DNA of 64,000 bases from contig NC_068558.1 in assembly GCF_022201045.2 (NCBI RefSeq), positions 44,667,001-44,731,000 of the forward strand, in the 5' to 3' direction. The notes under the pieces are model-generated. The model did not search any database, was not told the DNA's origin, and saw only the letters and a program-made list of their open reading frames with translations. The DNA is from Citrus sinensis (lineage: Eukaryota; Streptophyta; Magnoliopsida; Sapindales; Rutaceae). Below are positions 48,789-59,022 of the stretch, piece by piece. Each line of letters begins with the position of its first letter. The stretch's first letter is position 1. Made by a program: the position numbers and the translations under genes.

Positions 48789-48916
48789 GGGAGCCTCTAT
48801 GTTACATTGAATGTACCATACACAACCAACAAGAACCACACAAATTGTGGGACCCACATAATTGTGTGGTTCTTGTTAATTGTGTATGGTACATTCAATG
48901 TAACATAACAAAATCC
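48789..48916. mobile_element. Hairpin MITE, 128 bp
   Basis: It is an almost complete palindrome: ATGTTACATTGAATGTACC near the left is mirrored by GGTACATTCAATGTAACAT near the right, with a CACAAATTGTGGG-type centre. A perfect 9-base TSD, TTGCAATAA, lies at 48780-48788 and 48917-48925. A diverged relative lies at about 54695-54811. Confidence 0.88.
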
Positions 48917-48925
48917 TTGCAATAA

Positions 48926-50311
48926 ATGTTGAAATTGAGAATGAAAAATAAAAATGGGCACCTGAAAGATTCTAATCCACACAAGGGTAATCGTTATAAG
49001 TTTTTCGTTCCTTTTAATTTAATTTTTAAACTTTTAAACAGGAGGGGTTCCGGGTTGGTTTAAACTTTAAACCGTTGACACTCGAGGGAGACAGTACGAA
49101 AGATGCAAACGTTCAAACGGTTCAGTGGTCAGTCCAGTACTCGGTGTGGTATTTGAAATTCAAATAGTAGCTTTTTGGAGGGCGATTCAGACTTCCTCGT
49201 TCGGGAATCGTATTTCGTACGGCCCGCTTATGCTAGTAGTTGTGGTGGGACCCATACAGCGATCTCTGTCGTTCGTTTTTTTTTTGTGTGCAATTCTAAC
49301 CTCTTTTCAAATTTTGATTTTTTATTCTTTTAGAATTTTCTTTTATTTATTAACTCTATAAATAAACCTTTAATCCGAACCCGCTCCTCGTGCATGCACC
49401 CGGGATGTCTTGCATATTCATTGACAGAAAAACCCTTCTTTTCAACGAAATAACGATTATACCCTTTTGGCAATAGTGACCAAATGAGTGTGTGGGGGGG
49501 TTAATGACCATAAAAAAGTGCCGGTATCAAGAAGTTGTTGTCTAAGATTTTTCGAAAATGGCACCAGTAGTACAACCCAGCCCCCCCCAGACAAAAGCAC
49601 AAATATTTTTGGAAAACAAATATTAAAAACTCGTTCTCTTTTACTCACCTTTAATCACGCGAATGGCATAAAAAGGAACCACCCTCGTTATCGGAAATAT
49701 CAAAATTGTTCTCAATTGACCGTCAACTCAGCAGCAACTTCTCCCCCAACGGTCGCTTCAGATAATTCGAATGCCCTTTTCCAATCAGAGTGTCTTTCTT
49801 TACCATAAAGTAACAGATACAAACTTTGTTGGCAAACAACATTTTATTTTTATCAATACAGTAAAATTCATTATTTCACTTGCCCACTTTAATCTTGACT
49901 TTAATCTGTCATTATAAGTAAAACACCCCCCCGACTTAATTGTCTTTAATTATGGACCGTACAATTGTCATCAATTGCTCCTTCATTAACAGATGGACAA
50001 AGGACCAAAAAATATCACGGTAAAACTTAATTGTCTTTTGGGAATTGGGAGATTTAGTCGACGATAAAGTGGCATTATTGATATTTTCCTCAACTTGGAG
50101 GGGGAATTCACTAGGAAACCGTAGATAAAGTGGTAAAGCCCATTAAGGAGAAATTTGAAAACGAGTGGCCGTTTGAACTCCAACATCAGAGTTGAAAACC
50201 TCCACCAAACTTGAATGCAAGTGCAACCATAACCAGAAACTGAGCCCTTAAAGATATACAATTTTAAAGAGGAATTTGACACAGTGGATTAGTAGTAACA
50301 AGAAAAACCGA
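48926..50311. other. Upstream region of the RopGAP gene
   Basis: It holds the promoter and 5' UTR of the gene starting at 50312. No other gene is convincing here. The GGGGGG tract at 49495 and the CCCCCCC tract at 49580 are simple homopolymers. Confidence 0.4.
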
Positions 50312-52889
50312 ATGACGGGGCTTGTTATGGTGACGAAGGGAAGTGGCTGCGCTGGCGGGGACGGGGGAAATGGGAAGGCGACAAAAGGAGCGAGAACGAC
50401 TGAAGAGGAACAGAACCAGCTCTCGCTGGTGGCGTTTGTTATGGCGGCATTGAGGAAATCGATGGTTTCTTGTCGTGTTGAAAGAGGCGAAGACGTGATC
50501 TCCGCCGTTCATAACATGGAGATCGGGTGTCCCACAAATGTCCGGCACATTACTCACGTCACCTTCGATCGGTTCAACGGCTTTCTGGGTCTTCCTGTTG
50601 AGTTCGAGGTGGAGGTCCCGTGTCGAGTTCCGAGTGCTAGGTAGGTATTGTAATTTAATTTGATTTTTGGTTCCGCTATGTGGGCGTTCATAGATTTTTT
50701 CACTATTCATCTGTGGTTTACTTAGAGTGCTCGTCTAAATTTTGTTTCTAGCATAGGCATAGCTTAGCCGGCTGTGTCATTCTTGTTTAAACATTTGAAA
50801 TTCGAATGTCTGTACACACTTTGATCTGAGATTTAACTTCTTCGTTTAAGCTGAAATTTTGCATTCAAAGATGGTAAATTTTTATTTTTTTCCTGTAGTG
50901 CAAACTGAACTTCAGAGGGTTCAAAAATTACGTTTTTGAATTGAAACCCCCAGGCCTCCTTCTTTTTGCTACGAAATTGAAGGGAAAATTTAAATTAATA
51001 TCAAGTTGGTATATCAGCTCCTTAAACTGTAAAAGTCGAAGATTAACAACTCTGCTGTTGTTTCTACCTAAATTTTTCAATTTTCTCTGAAGTGAAAAGA
51101 ATGGAATTGATGTAAAGAATAGTCATCAGGTGGGGTCCTGTTGCTGTTCAAGGCTTTTGTTGTAAGTATCATGTGGTCAATAGATAAGACTGTAGATTTC
51201 TTTCCAAGGGTATCCGATGTTTCATATGTGGTTGGTCTAGCTGCTAAAAAGAGGACACCAAAGAAAACCAATCTCAAATTTGACTACAATGTTCACTATT
51301 TTACTAATTTTTATATCGTTCAAGCATGTAAAACCATATGCTATTTGCTTTCTCATTCTTCCGATGTGTTTCAAAGGGACATATGCATTTCACCTGCCAA
51401 TTTGCAAAAATAAAGTTTGCATATGTGTGGCATAGTTCCTGTAGAACCTTTTTTCTTTTGTGAATAATGCCATCGTGTTTATATGTATGACTATAGCTCA
51501 TGGTTACAAATTTTCAGTGCAAGTGTATTTGGCGTCTCAGCAGAATCTATGCAATGCTCTTTCGATTCAAAAGGGAACAGTGTCCCCACTATTCTCTTGC
51601 TAATGCAGGAGCGATTATACTCACAAGGAGGCCTGAAGGTAATAATTGTCTAATATTGATATTAGCTCATCCATACAAGCGACAAGTTTCTTACTGTTAT
51701 TTTTTTAATTGTTTTGTAGGCGGAAGGAATTTTCCGGATAAACCCCGAGAATAGTCAAGAGGAGCATGTAAGAGACCAGCTGAACAGGGGCATTGTGCCA
51801 GACAATATTGATGTCCATTGTTTGGCAGGCCTTATAAAAGCCTGGTTCCGGGAACTTCCTCAGGGAGTGCTGGATGGACTTTCTCCTGAACAAGTTCTTC
51901 AATGCAACACAGAAGAGGAGTCTGTTGAGCTTGTAAAGCAATTAAAGCCAACTGAAGCTGCATTGCTCAATTGGGCTGTTGATCTCATGGCTGATGTTGT
52001 GGAGGAAGAGGAATCCAACAAAATGAATGCGAGAAATATTGCTATGGTCTTTGCCCCAAATATGACTCAGGTAAAAGCATAATCATACCGCGGAGGAAAT
52101 TTTGCTTTTAAATGCAAGATATGCACCTTAAGTGAATGATACCAAAAGGGGAATAAAAAAGGAGAGAATTTTTTGTTTAAGCAAATATTTTTATGAGACT
52201 CATTCAATTAACCTGTATCTTAATTTTACTTTTTGCTCCTTGATTAGATGTCTGATCCACTGACAGCTCTAATGCATGCTGTCCAAGTAATGAACTTGCT
52301 TAAGACCCTGATTATGAAAACTCTCAGAGAACGTGAAGAGACTGCATCTGGGGGATCTTCACCCGTATCATCACATTCATCTGATCAGCAAAGTGAAGAG
52401 GGTTTTGACAGTGAGCAAGAGATGGATACCAGCTGCGAGTTGAGAGGGCCACCATCAGATTATGATGATCATGCACACAACTGCCAGAGCAGTGAAGATG
52501 AAGATGAAGATGAAGGTGTAGGGGAAGGTGAGTCATTGAGTGAGATAGAAGAATGCTTCTTGAGACGGTTAGATGTGAAACAAGAAGTCAGAAATAGTTT
52601 CTTAGAGCAAGCAGTTGATGATATGCAGGGGGACTATGGAAGTCCGAGGAGTTGCTCAAAGCTGAATCCTGAGTCTGGTATCGCATTTACTGATAGTAAA
52701 AAGAAGAACTCTAGCTCTTGTCCAAGTGATGCAGAAGGCTCTGGAGCAAGTTTGGTTACTGCAGAAGGAAAGATCTACTCAAGAAGCCCATTGCAAGGAC
52801 ACGAAAACGCTGATGATGTGGAGATGGTAGACAAAACAATGGACTCCATATTACCTCTACAGTCAAGTGTGTCTAACAAATGCGTCTGA
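50312..52889 (+). CDS. ROP GTPase-activating protein with CRIB motif (RopGAP)
   Basis: Four exons, 50312-50640, 51518-51638, 51720-52070 and 52248-52889, give 480 aa. The ATG at 50312 (MTGLVMVTKG) is the first in frame. The CRIB motif covers residues 71-88 (IGCPTNVRHITHVTFD). The RhoGAP domain covers about residues 94-290, with the catalytic arginine finger Arg156 in AEGIFRINPE and NARNIAMVFAPNM near its end. The C-terminal 190 residues are Ser/Glu/Asp-rich (SSEDEDEDEG). Family knowledge: plant RopGAPs with an N-terminal CRIB bind active ROP and stimulate GTP hydrolysis at the plasma membrane and cytoplasm, shaping polar growth, low-oxygen responses and wall patterning. Its place between NDX and a BRN1-type gene matches Arabidopsis At4g03100. 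Confidence 0.95.
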
Positions 52890-53339
52890 AAAGGGATTAT
52901 TCTCACATTTAGGTAAAAAAACACTTGAGTAGATTTTGATTTGCTCTCAACAACCATGATTGCTTCTGTAAATTGATTGATACTGCATGACGTTTGGGGT
53001 TTTGCTTGAACTCGGACAGGGAGGGTGTGTTTGCTTGCTTATGGGTGTATTGCGAGGGTCATGGTTCAGCTTAGGGCTGAACATCTGGTTGTTATGTGCT
53101 TGTTTTAGTCATGAAAGCTTTTAAGCTGTCATATTAGGAATTAATCACTATGCGGTGTCTGTTAAACTAGTCATGTGAAAGTCTGTATGGATGAATCTTA
53201 GGAGGTCGATGATGCTTTAATTGGTTTTTTGTTCTTGTTGTATCTCTGATGTGTAGAAACTAATTGGGTTCAGTTACGGTGAAAATTACACTGGTGTGTA
53301 AGTGCTGGCTACCATATGCAAGACTCATAACAGATCCTT

Positions 53340-54140
53340 AGAGCATCAGATATTGGGTGAATGTACTTTTTTTTTTTTTAATTTGGAAAAAAAAAGTCGG
53401 GGAGTGGGCAAAGTCAAATTAATTTTTAGCTCCTACTTTCCTTTGGATAGGAGGTGGGCATTCGATTCGGTTTGAACATTTAAAATTAAATGGTGCAAAA
53501 CATATGAACCATTCGATTTTTGGTCTTGAACCGATCGATATCGAACCAAAAACGATCGGTTCAAAGTTAAAATTAAAGAAAAAAAAGAGAGAAAATTTTA
53601 ATTTATATATAGAATGATTTTTTTATTAGTATTTTTATATAAAACATGAATTATTAGTTTTTATAATTGAATTGAACCAAAAAAAAAAAAAAAAGGCTCT
53701 TGTTATCTTGCATGATAATGTAAGAAATATAATTTTTCCACAACCGTTTGATGAAAATTCAATGATTGTGGAAATAATATAATTTTATTACCTTATATTC
53801 TCACAACCTTTGAATTTTCATCAAACGATTGTGAAAGAATCATATTTTTTATATCATCAAGTAAGATAACAAGTTCTAAAAAATAATCAAATTCAAGTGA
53901 AAAGTATAAAAGTTTGGCTAATATAAAAGAAAAAATATTAAATTTGATCAGCTGAACTGATTTTAGGAACCCAGTCGAACCAAAAAATTTAATTTGGTTT
54001 GGTTCAGTTTTTAAATTGGTTCATATTTAGCCCGTAATTTTTTTTAAAACTGATTGGGTTTAGTTCGGTTTAATTTTTGGACGAAATTAAATCAAATATC
54101 TTCAGTAGTTAGCTAAATATAACTACTTAAAACCAGACTC
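53340..54140. repeat. Repeat-rich 3' flank of RopGAP with a nested palindromic MITE
   Basis: The stretch 53370-53432 resembles 28949-29021. From about 53455 the sequence GTGGGCATTCGATTCGGTTT and repeated GAACC/GGTTC motifs suggest a worn hAT-like element. Nested inside is a palindrome at 53699-53873: CTTGTTATCTTGCATGATA is mirrored by TATCATCAAGTAAGATAACAAG-type sequence, with TTTTCCACAACCGTTTGATG arms. Both ends of the nested element sit in A-runs, so a target-site duplication cannot be read safely. Confidence 0.6.
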
Positions 54141-54694
54141 AGTTAAAGTATTCTGGCAGTTGAGTCAATGAATTGTGATAATGACATTTTACGAAAATGA
54201 CAAAATACATTTTATGAAAATGACGAATGAAAAACAAAATGGTATAAAGTTGAACGATTGATTTTGAAATTTCATGTCTCATATAGTCAGATAGCGTTTG
54301 TTCCTCATATAATTCTCTGTTAAAAGTTCAAACATTTTACGATACACGTTTTCCAAGCTTTCGATTGTAAAAATATAGTCAGTCCTACGAACACGCTTCT
54401 AAAGCAATGAACAGGTTCTCAAAATTAAAAAGAAAAAAAAAATGACAAAAACTTTCTACAAAGAAAACAAATTCGAAAGCAAATAGCATAACACAAGCTC
54501 CTACTCCCTAATTTAATTTGCTGTATTTCTGGTAGATGATCAAGGTAGGCGGCTAGCTAGGGTTCATAGCTGACGCTTTTACACGACTCCCGTAAATTAC
54601 TTGAAAGTGATAGTTGGCATTGGCATGTGCGTTAAAAATGACATGCAGATCAGATGCTTTTCAGCTTTTCTGCTTTTCTCTTTCAAACAGTCAA

Positions 54695-54811
54695 ATGCTA
54701 AGTTACGTAATTTACACAACGCATCTGAACCGCACAAAATTATGAGACCCTTAATTTGTGTGGTTCATATTAATTATGTAAGTTACATAGAATGTGTCGT
54801 AGAGGCTCCCC
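54695..54811. mobile_element. Diverged copy of the hairpin MITE at 48789
   Basis: It shares the ACATAGAATGT and TAGAGGCTCC end and the GAACC-CACAAA-TT-TG-GACCC centre with the copy at 48789-48916. It is still foldable on itself but with many mismatches. No intact target-site duplication is seen. Confidence 0.6.
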
Positions 54812-55094
54812 TTCGAATATATTAAAAACGTAATCTGTCAGTAAAGACGATGGTACCTGAGTGGAGTGATCGCTGATGAATCAGGATTCAAGAGCATCTC
54901 TTGCTTTCCCACTATCTTCGTCATGTTTCACGCCAATCCAGTTCCTTTTTTTTTTTTTTTTTTTTTCAAGCAAAATTTCTCTCGATCAGCTTTACCTGAA
55001 ATAGAAACAAGCTCAAGTCGCTGACAATTTTACGGCGCGCCAAGCACTCCGATTGGCCCGGTTGTAATGACTCTTTTATTCACATATATAACTA

Positions 55095-55281
55095 GAGTAA
55101 TGATACAACTACAAACTCTTGTATAAATTGATGTGGCATGATAAGATTGGTGGAATTAAATATTATTTGACCCACATGATTTATTTTTATTAATATATAT
55201 TTTTATTTAACCAATAAATTAATACAACGTCAGTTTGTACAAAATAAATTTATACAAGAATTTGTGACTGTATCATTACTC
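55095..55281. mobile_element. MITE, 187 bp, with 9-bp TSD
   Basis: The ends are GAGTAATGATACA and its inverse TGTATCATTACTC, with arms of about 45 bases (AAACTCTTGTATAAATT against AATTTATACAAGAATTT). The flanking direct repeats are ATATAACTA (55086-55094) and ATATAATTA (55282-55290), matching at 8 of 9 bases. Confidence 0.85.
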
Positions 55282-55669
55282 ATATAATTATGATGGAGAA
55301 TATAGATCTCATCTCATCTATATTGAATGCTAGTTTCCGAACTCTACGCTAGACCCCTGGATAGATAATATCAGTAGATTATAATATAAACTTTATTTTT
55401 GAAAAAATAAAATAAAATAAAAGGATCTCAAAACTCCATCTGCATTACTTTGATAAAAATGTATAACTGCAAACAGATGTCATATGATCATTTGTACATT
55501 TCTTGGCTTATAAAAAGAATGAATTAACTACGTATGTTTAAGCACCTGCCCATTTCTCTTTTCAGTCTCCAAGCCTGCCTCCAATGAATTGAAAGCAAGA
55601 TGATGAATATTGATGAAATTAAAATAAATAAATAAAAATAACGAAATAATCCAGCAGACTTATGTATAA

Positions 55670-56104
55670 TTAAGATGCCAGGCAACTTTCCCAGAAGAGC
55701 TTGTTTTTCTCCATTTCACTCATTAATTCTTCATGATCTGAATCAACAGGATTCTTGTGCCCGCTACTCTTATTATTGCGTTGCTCTTGAGGCCACGCAG
55801 GGTGGTAACTGTGAGCCTCTTCGCCTTCCTCTTCTTTATCATCAATGCACACTTGAACATTATCGTAATACCTGCCATTTGCTTCATCTTTGTCATCAAC
55901 AAATGGGAAATTATCAGCGGGTAAATCGTCGTCATGACTACACGTTGATTCGGCATCGTCGTTGTCACGATCAATGGTGGTGGTGTTGGTGGTGGCGGCG
56001 GTGGCGGCCTTGTTGGGATCATCAAAGTCAGCTTCTGAATCGCCGGTGGCCTCAAAGATGAAGAAAGTAGACACATCAACCACGTTATTATTCTTCTTGT
56101 CCAT
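55670..56104 (-). CDS. Small acidic plant protein of unknown function
   Basis: An intact 144-aa frame starts at ATG 56104 (MDKKNNNVVDVSTFF); no upstream in-frame ATG exists. Residues 8-20 are hydrophobic/aromatic (VVDVSTFFIFEATGDSEAD). The middle is very acidic and low in complexity (Thr-rich TTNTTT, then CSHDDDLPADNFPFVDD). The C-terminus, HEELMSEMEKNKLFWESCLAS, is compact and looks conserved. I recall similar EMEKNRLFWE-type tails in unnamed plant proteins but cannot name a family. The lack of stops over a low-complexity stretch, together with defined ends, supports a real gene. It could be the main exon of a longer gene. Function is unknown. Confidence 0.6.
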   Translation of the reverse strand: MDKKNNNVVDVSTFFIFEATGDSEADFDDPNKAATAATTNTTTIDRDNDDAESTCSHDDDLPADNFPFVDDKDEANGRYYDNVQVCIDDKEEEGEEAHSYHPAWPQEQRNNKSSGHKNPVDSDHEELMSEMEKNKLFWESCLAS

Positions 56105-57000
56105 TTTCTTTAAACACGAAAGAAAGTACAACGACGTGGGTTTGATACCCTGTGATTACGTTATTAATTTTCGTGCTTCACAATAATTTATACAAGTCAT
56201 GTGAGAGCTAACATTAGTAGAAAAAAAAAAAAAAAAGAATTAAACATGAATAAAAAAATAATTTTTCTTCCTTTTAAAAAAGGAAAAAAGAAAGAAAAAA
56301 GAGAAAAGGTAACCACATGGGGCTGTCTAGTTTTGACTTGGACAATGGGGATTGGTGTTCCTTTGAGGTCGGCTTTTATCAACTTTTCAGTTATCTTTTA
56401 ATATAAATATAAATAAATAAAGGGACATAATATATTAAAAGAAGAAGATGCGGAAATTATGAAAGTGACGCAAAGTAAGCGCCCATCTGTTCTAGAAGGT
56501 GACTTAACAAAATTTGCAAGTTGAGAGTATGAATCGGGACGATGATTCATGTGGATCATTATCGTTGTCGATCCAGTCATCTAGAAGAGAATGCCAACTC
56601 TTCTAGAAGGCAGTACACGTGTCGACACATTGGACCTTGCTTGTTTTTTAAGGATTTCGGATGATGACGTACCTATTCTCATTTCTCATTTTGGGGAATT
56701 GCGTGTCACATTCCATTATTTGTTTGGTATTTGTAACAACGATTTAAGCGATATAACCAAACTTTGAGTTGATGTATGTGATTTAAGCTTGAATTCCGAG
56801 CTTATCAAATTTGAGAAATAATGCTACACAGCCTACCTACATCAAATCAAACCATATTTAAAAAGATTCACTCCAAATGGATATCTTCGATGTAAAGATG
56901 ATTAAATCTAAAGGGTGCAATTAATTAATAATCAAATGTCATTAGAGAGTGAGACTTTTTTTCTTTTTAAGGTAAGGATAGAGGATCCCACATTAGTTTA

Positions 57001-57696
57001 GGGGGATTGTCACTTTACCTCCTACAGAAATCAACATCTACCATTTACCTCTTTGTTATTTTTATAATGGTTAAAAACTTTCCTAACAGCAGAAGTTTAC
57101 AATATTACTCTTATTTTTAACTACTCTTTTATTTACATTTATTATAAATTAAATAAATTATATGAATAGAAACTAAATAAAAAAATTAAGCATTAAAAAC
57201 AAGAAATATATGTTTTGATATGAGAAAAAAATTAATAATAAATTTTTTTTCTTGTAATTATTTATTTTGTGAACATTTTCTTATAATAAATATTTTGTAA
57301 TATTTTAAAATTAAACATAAAAAAGATAGGCAAAATATTTTATTATTTGTCATTCAAGTTTTCTTATAATAATTTTTTTATCATTTTATAATAATTTTCT
57401 TATATATTTATTATAAGAAAATTTTCATAAATTAAATAAGTATAAGAAAAAAATGTTATTATTAATTTTTTTGCTCATATCAAAACATATATTTCTTGTT
57501 TTTAATGCTTAATTTTTTATTTAGTTTATATTCATGTAATTTATTTAATTTATAATAAATATAAATAAAAGAGTAGTTGAAAATAAGAGTAATAGTGTAA
57601 ACTTATGCTATCAGGGGGTTTTTGGCCATTATAAAAACAGCATAGAAGTAAATGGTATATGTTGATTTCTGTAGGGGGGAAAGTGGCAATCTCCCC
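57001..57696. mobile_element. MULE-type MITE, 696 bp
   Basis: The left end is GGGGGATTGTCACTTTACCT. The right end, read inward, is GGGGAGATTGCCACTTTCCC. The arms are long, extending inward to matching TTTATTATAAGAAAA-type segments near the centre. A perfect 9-base TSD, ATTAGTTTA, lies at 56992-57000 and 57697-57705. It has no coding capacity. The ends resemble the element at 36167 in style but not in sequence. Confidence 0.88.
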
Positions 57697-58041
57697 ATTA
57701 GTTTATAGTCTAAAGTTTCTTAGAATTTGAATAAGTACTAATTTAAAAAGAAAATTACTTAGAAATCACTCAGTTAGATTTTGATTTTTGAGACAAAAAA
57801 CTTGAGAAAAGTCATCATACTATTATATTAACCTTATATGTTACCTCATTTACGACATGAATTTTCCTAAATATCATTCAAAATGATAGTGCAATTTATT
57901 TTACTTTTTGTGATGATTTTTTTCCATGTGTGTATTTATGAGCATATTAAGTACATATATATTCTTATCCAATAACTATCAATTATGTTATTGTAAAATA
58001 TTAACTCCATATTCAAATCTCAATTGCAAAAATAACCCTAA

Positions 58042-58764
58042 GGGCTTGTTTGTTAAACATTTAAAGTATGAAATTTTACTAATTTTAAACTCTTTTTTTT
58101 AATTTACTTGTATATTTTTTGTAACTTATGTCTAATTTCCAAACATTTACACGTGAATAGAAAAAATGAACTTTTATAACTTTTTTTTTTAAATATAAAA
58201 AAGTTTGAGTGAAAAGTAAATATTATATTTCAAAATATCTATACTAAATATATATATTTCTTAAACCACAAAATGTAATTTTTTATTTGACTTACGAGGA
58301 TATAAATGTCAAATATCATATTTAAGATTTTGTTTAATTTAAAAAAAATAAGATGCCACCTATATTTAAATATTTTAAAAAAGTGAAATTCATACATTTG
58401 TATTGAAACTCATTCAAATTTCAGTCAAATTCAGACCTATTCAAATTTTTGACAAAAAATATAAACTCTACCAAACTTTCTTGATAAAATTATCAGCAAA
58501 GCACCTTGTACTCAATATTCCCAATTTGTTAAATTTTGAAAATAAAATTCACTTAATAGTTCAACACTGTCTTTAAAATTTATTTACTTCTTGTTAAGAC
58601 ATTTTTCTATTTAGATAAAAGTCACAAAAGTTTTTTTTAAAAAAAAATTCACATGTAAAATATTTGGAAATCATACATAAGTTATTAAAAAAATAAACAA
58701 GTAAATTTTTTTTAAAATTGAAATTAATAAAATTTCAAACTTTAGTTGTTTAAGAAACAAATCC
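58042..58764. repeat. Probable non-autonomous DNA transposon with ~50-bp inverted ends
   Basis: The left end GGGCTTGTTTGTTAAACAT and the right end read inward, GGATTTGTTTCTTAAACAA, continue into matching AAAGT-TGAAATTTTA-TAATTT segments. The GGGCTTGTTTG start recalls PIF/Harbinger or hAT ends. I could not read a convincing target-site duplication. Confidence 0.6.
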
Positions 58765-58885
58765 TTACGCATATTCTTAATTTATCACTAGAACAGTTCC
58801 TAATTTATCCTAAACCATTCTAATTACAATTATTTTTCCCCAGTTCATTCCATCCCATATAATTATTGGAGGTTATCCTTACTAG

Positions 58886-59013
58886 GGGTAAAACTATGGT
58901 ACCACAGTGGTACCACACCATAGCTGGATCCAGTCCACAGTGGTCACCAGAGTGGGATCCAATGGCTAGATCCAGCTATGGTATGGTACCACTGTGGTAC
59001 CATATCTGGACCC
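58886..59013. mobile_element. Small MITE made of nested palindromes, 128 bp, with 9-bp TSD
   Basis: The left end is GGGTAAAACTATGGTACC and the right end read inward is GGGTCCAGATATGGTACC. Each arm itself contains the palindrome GGTACCACAGTGGTACC or its variant, and a GGATCC/GATCCAGCTATGG pair sits in the middle. A perfect 9-base TSD, CCTTACTAG, lies at 58877-58885 and 59014-59022. The GGCTATGGTACCAC-like arm resembles the ends of the MULE at 31276. Confidence 0.85.
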
Positions 59014-59022
59014 CCTTACTAG

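Noticed and set aside
50276..50311. Upstream extension of the RopGAP frame
   Set aside because: The extension would need a TTG start; the first ATG in frame is 50312.
55675..56061. Plus-strand His/Arg/Trp-rich frame of 128 codons
   Set aside because: It is the shadow of the acidic minus-strand gene; its composition is the complement of GAT/GAA-rich codons.
56105..56131. Nine-codon extension of the acidic protein
   Set aside because: It would start at TTG; ATG at 56104 is the first real start.
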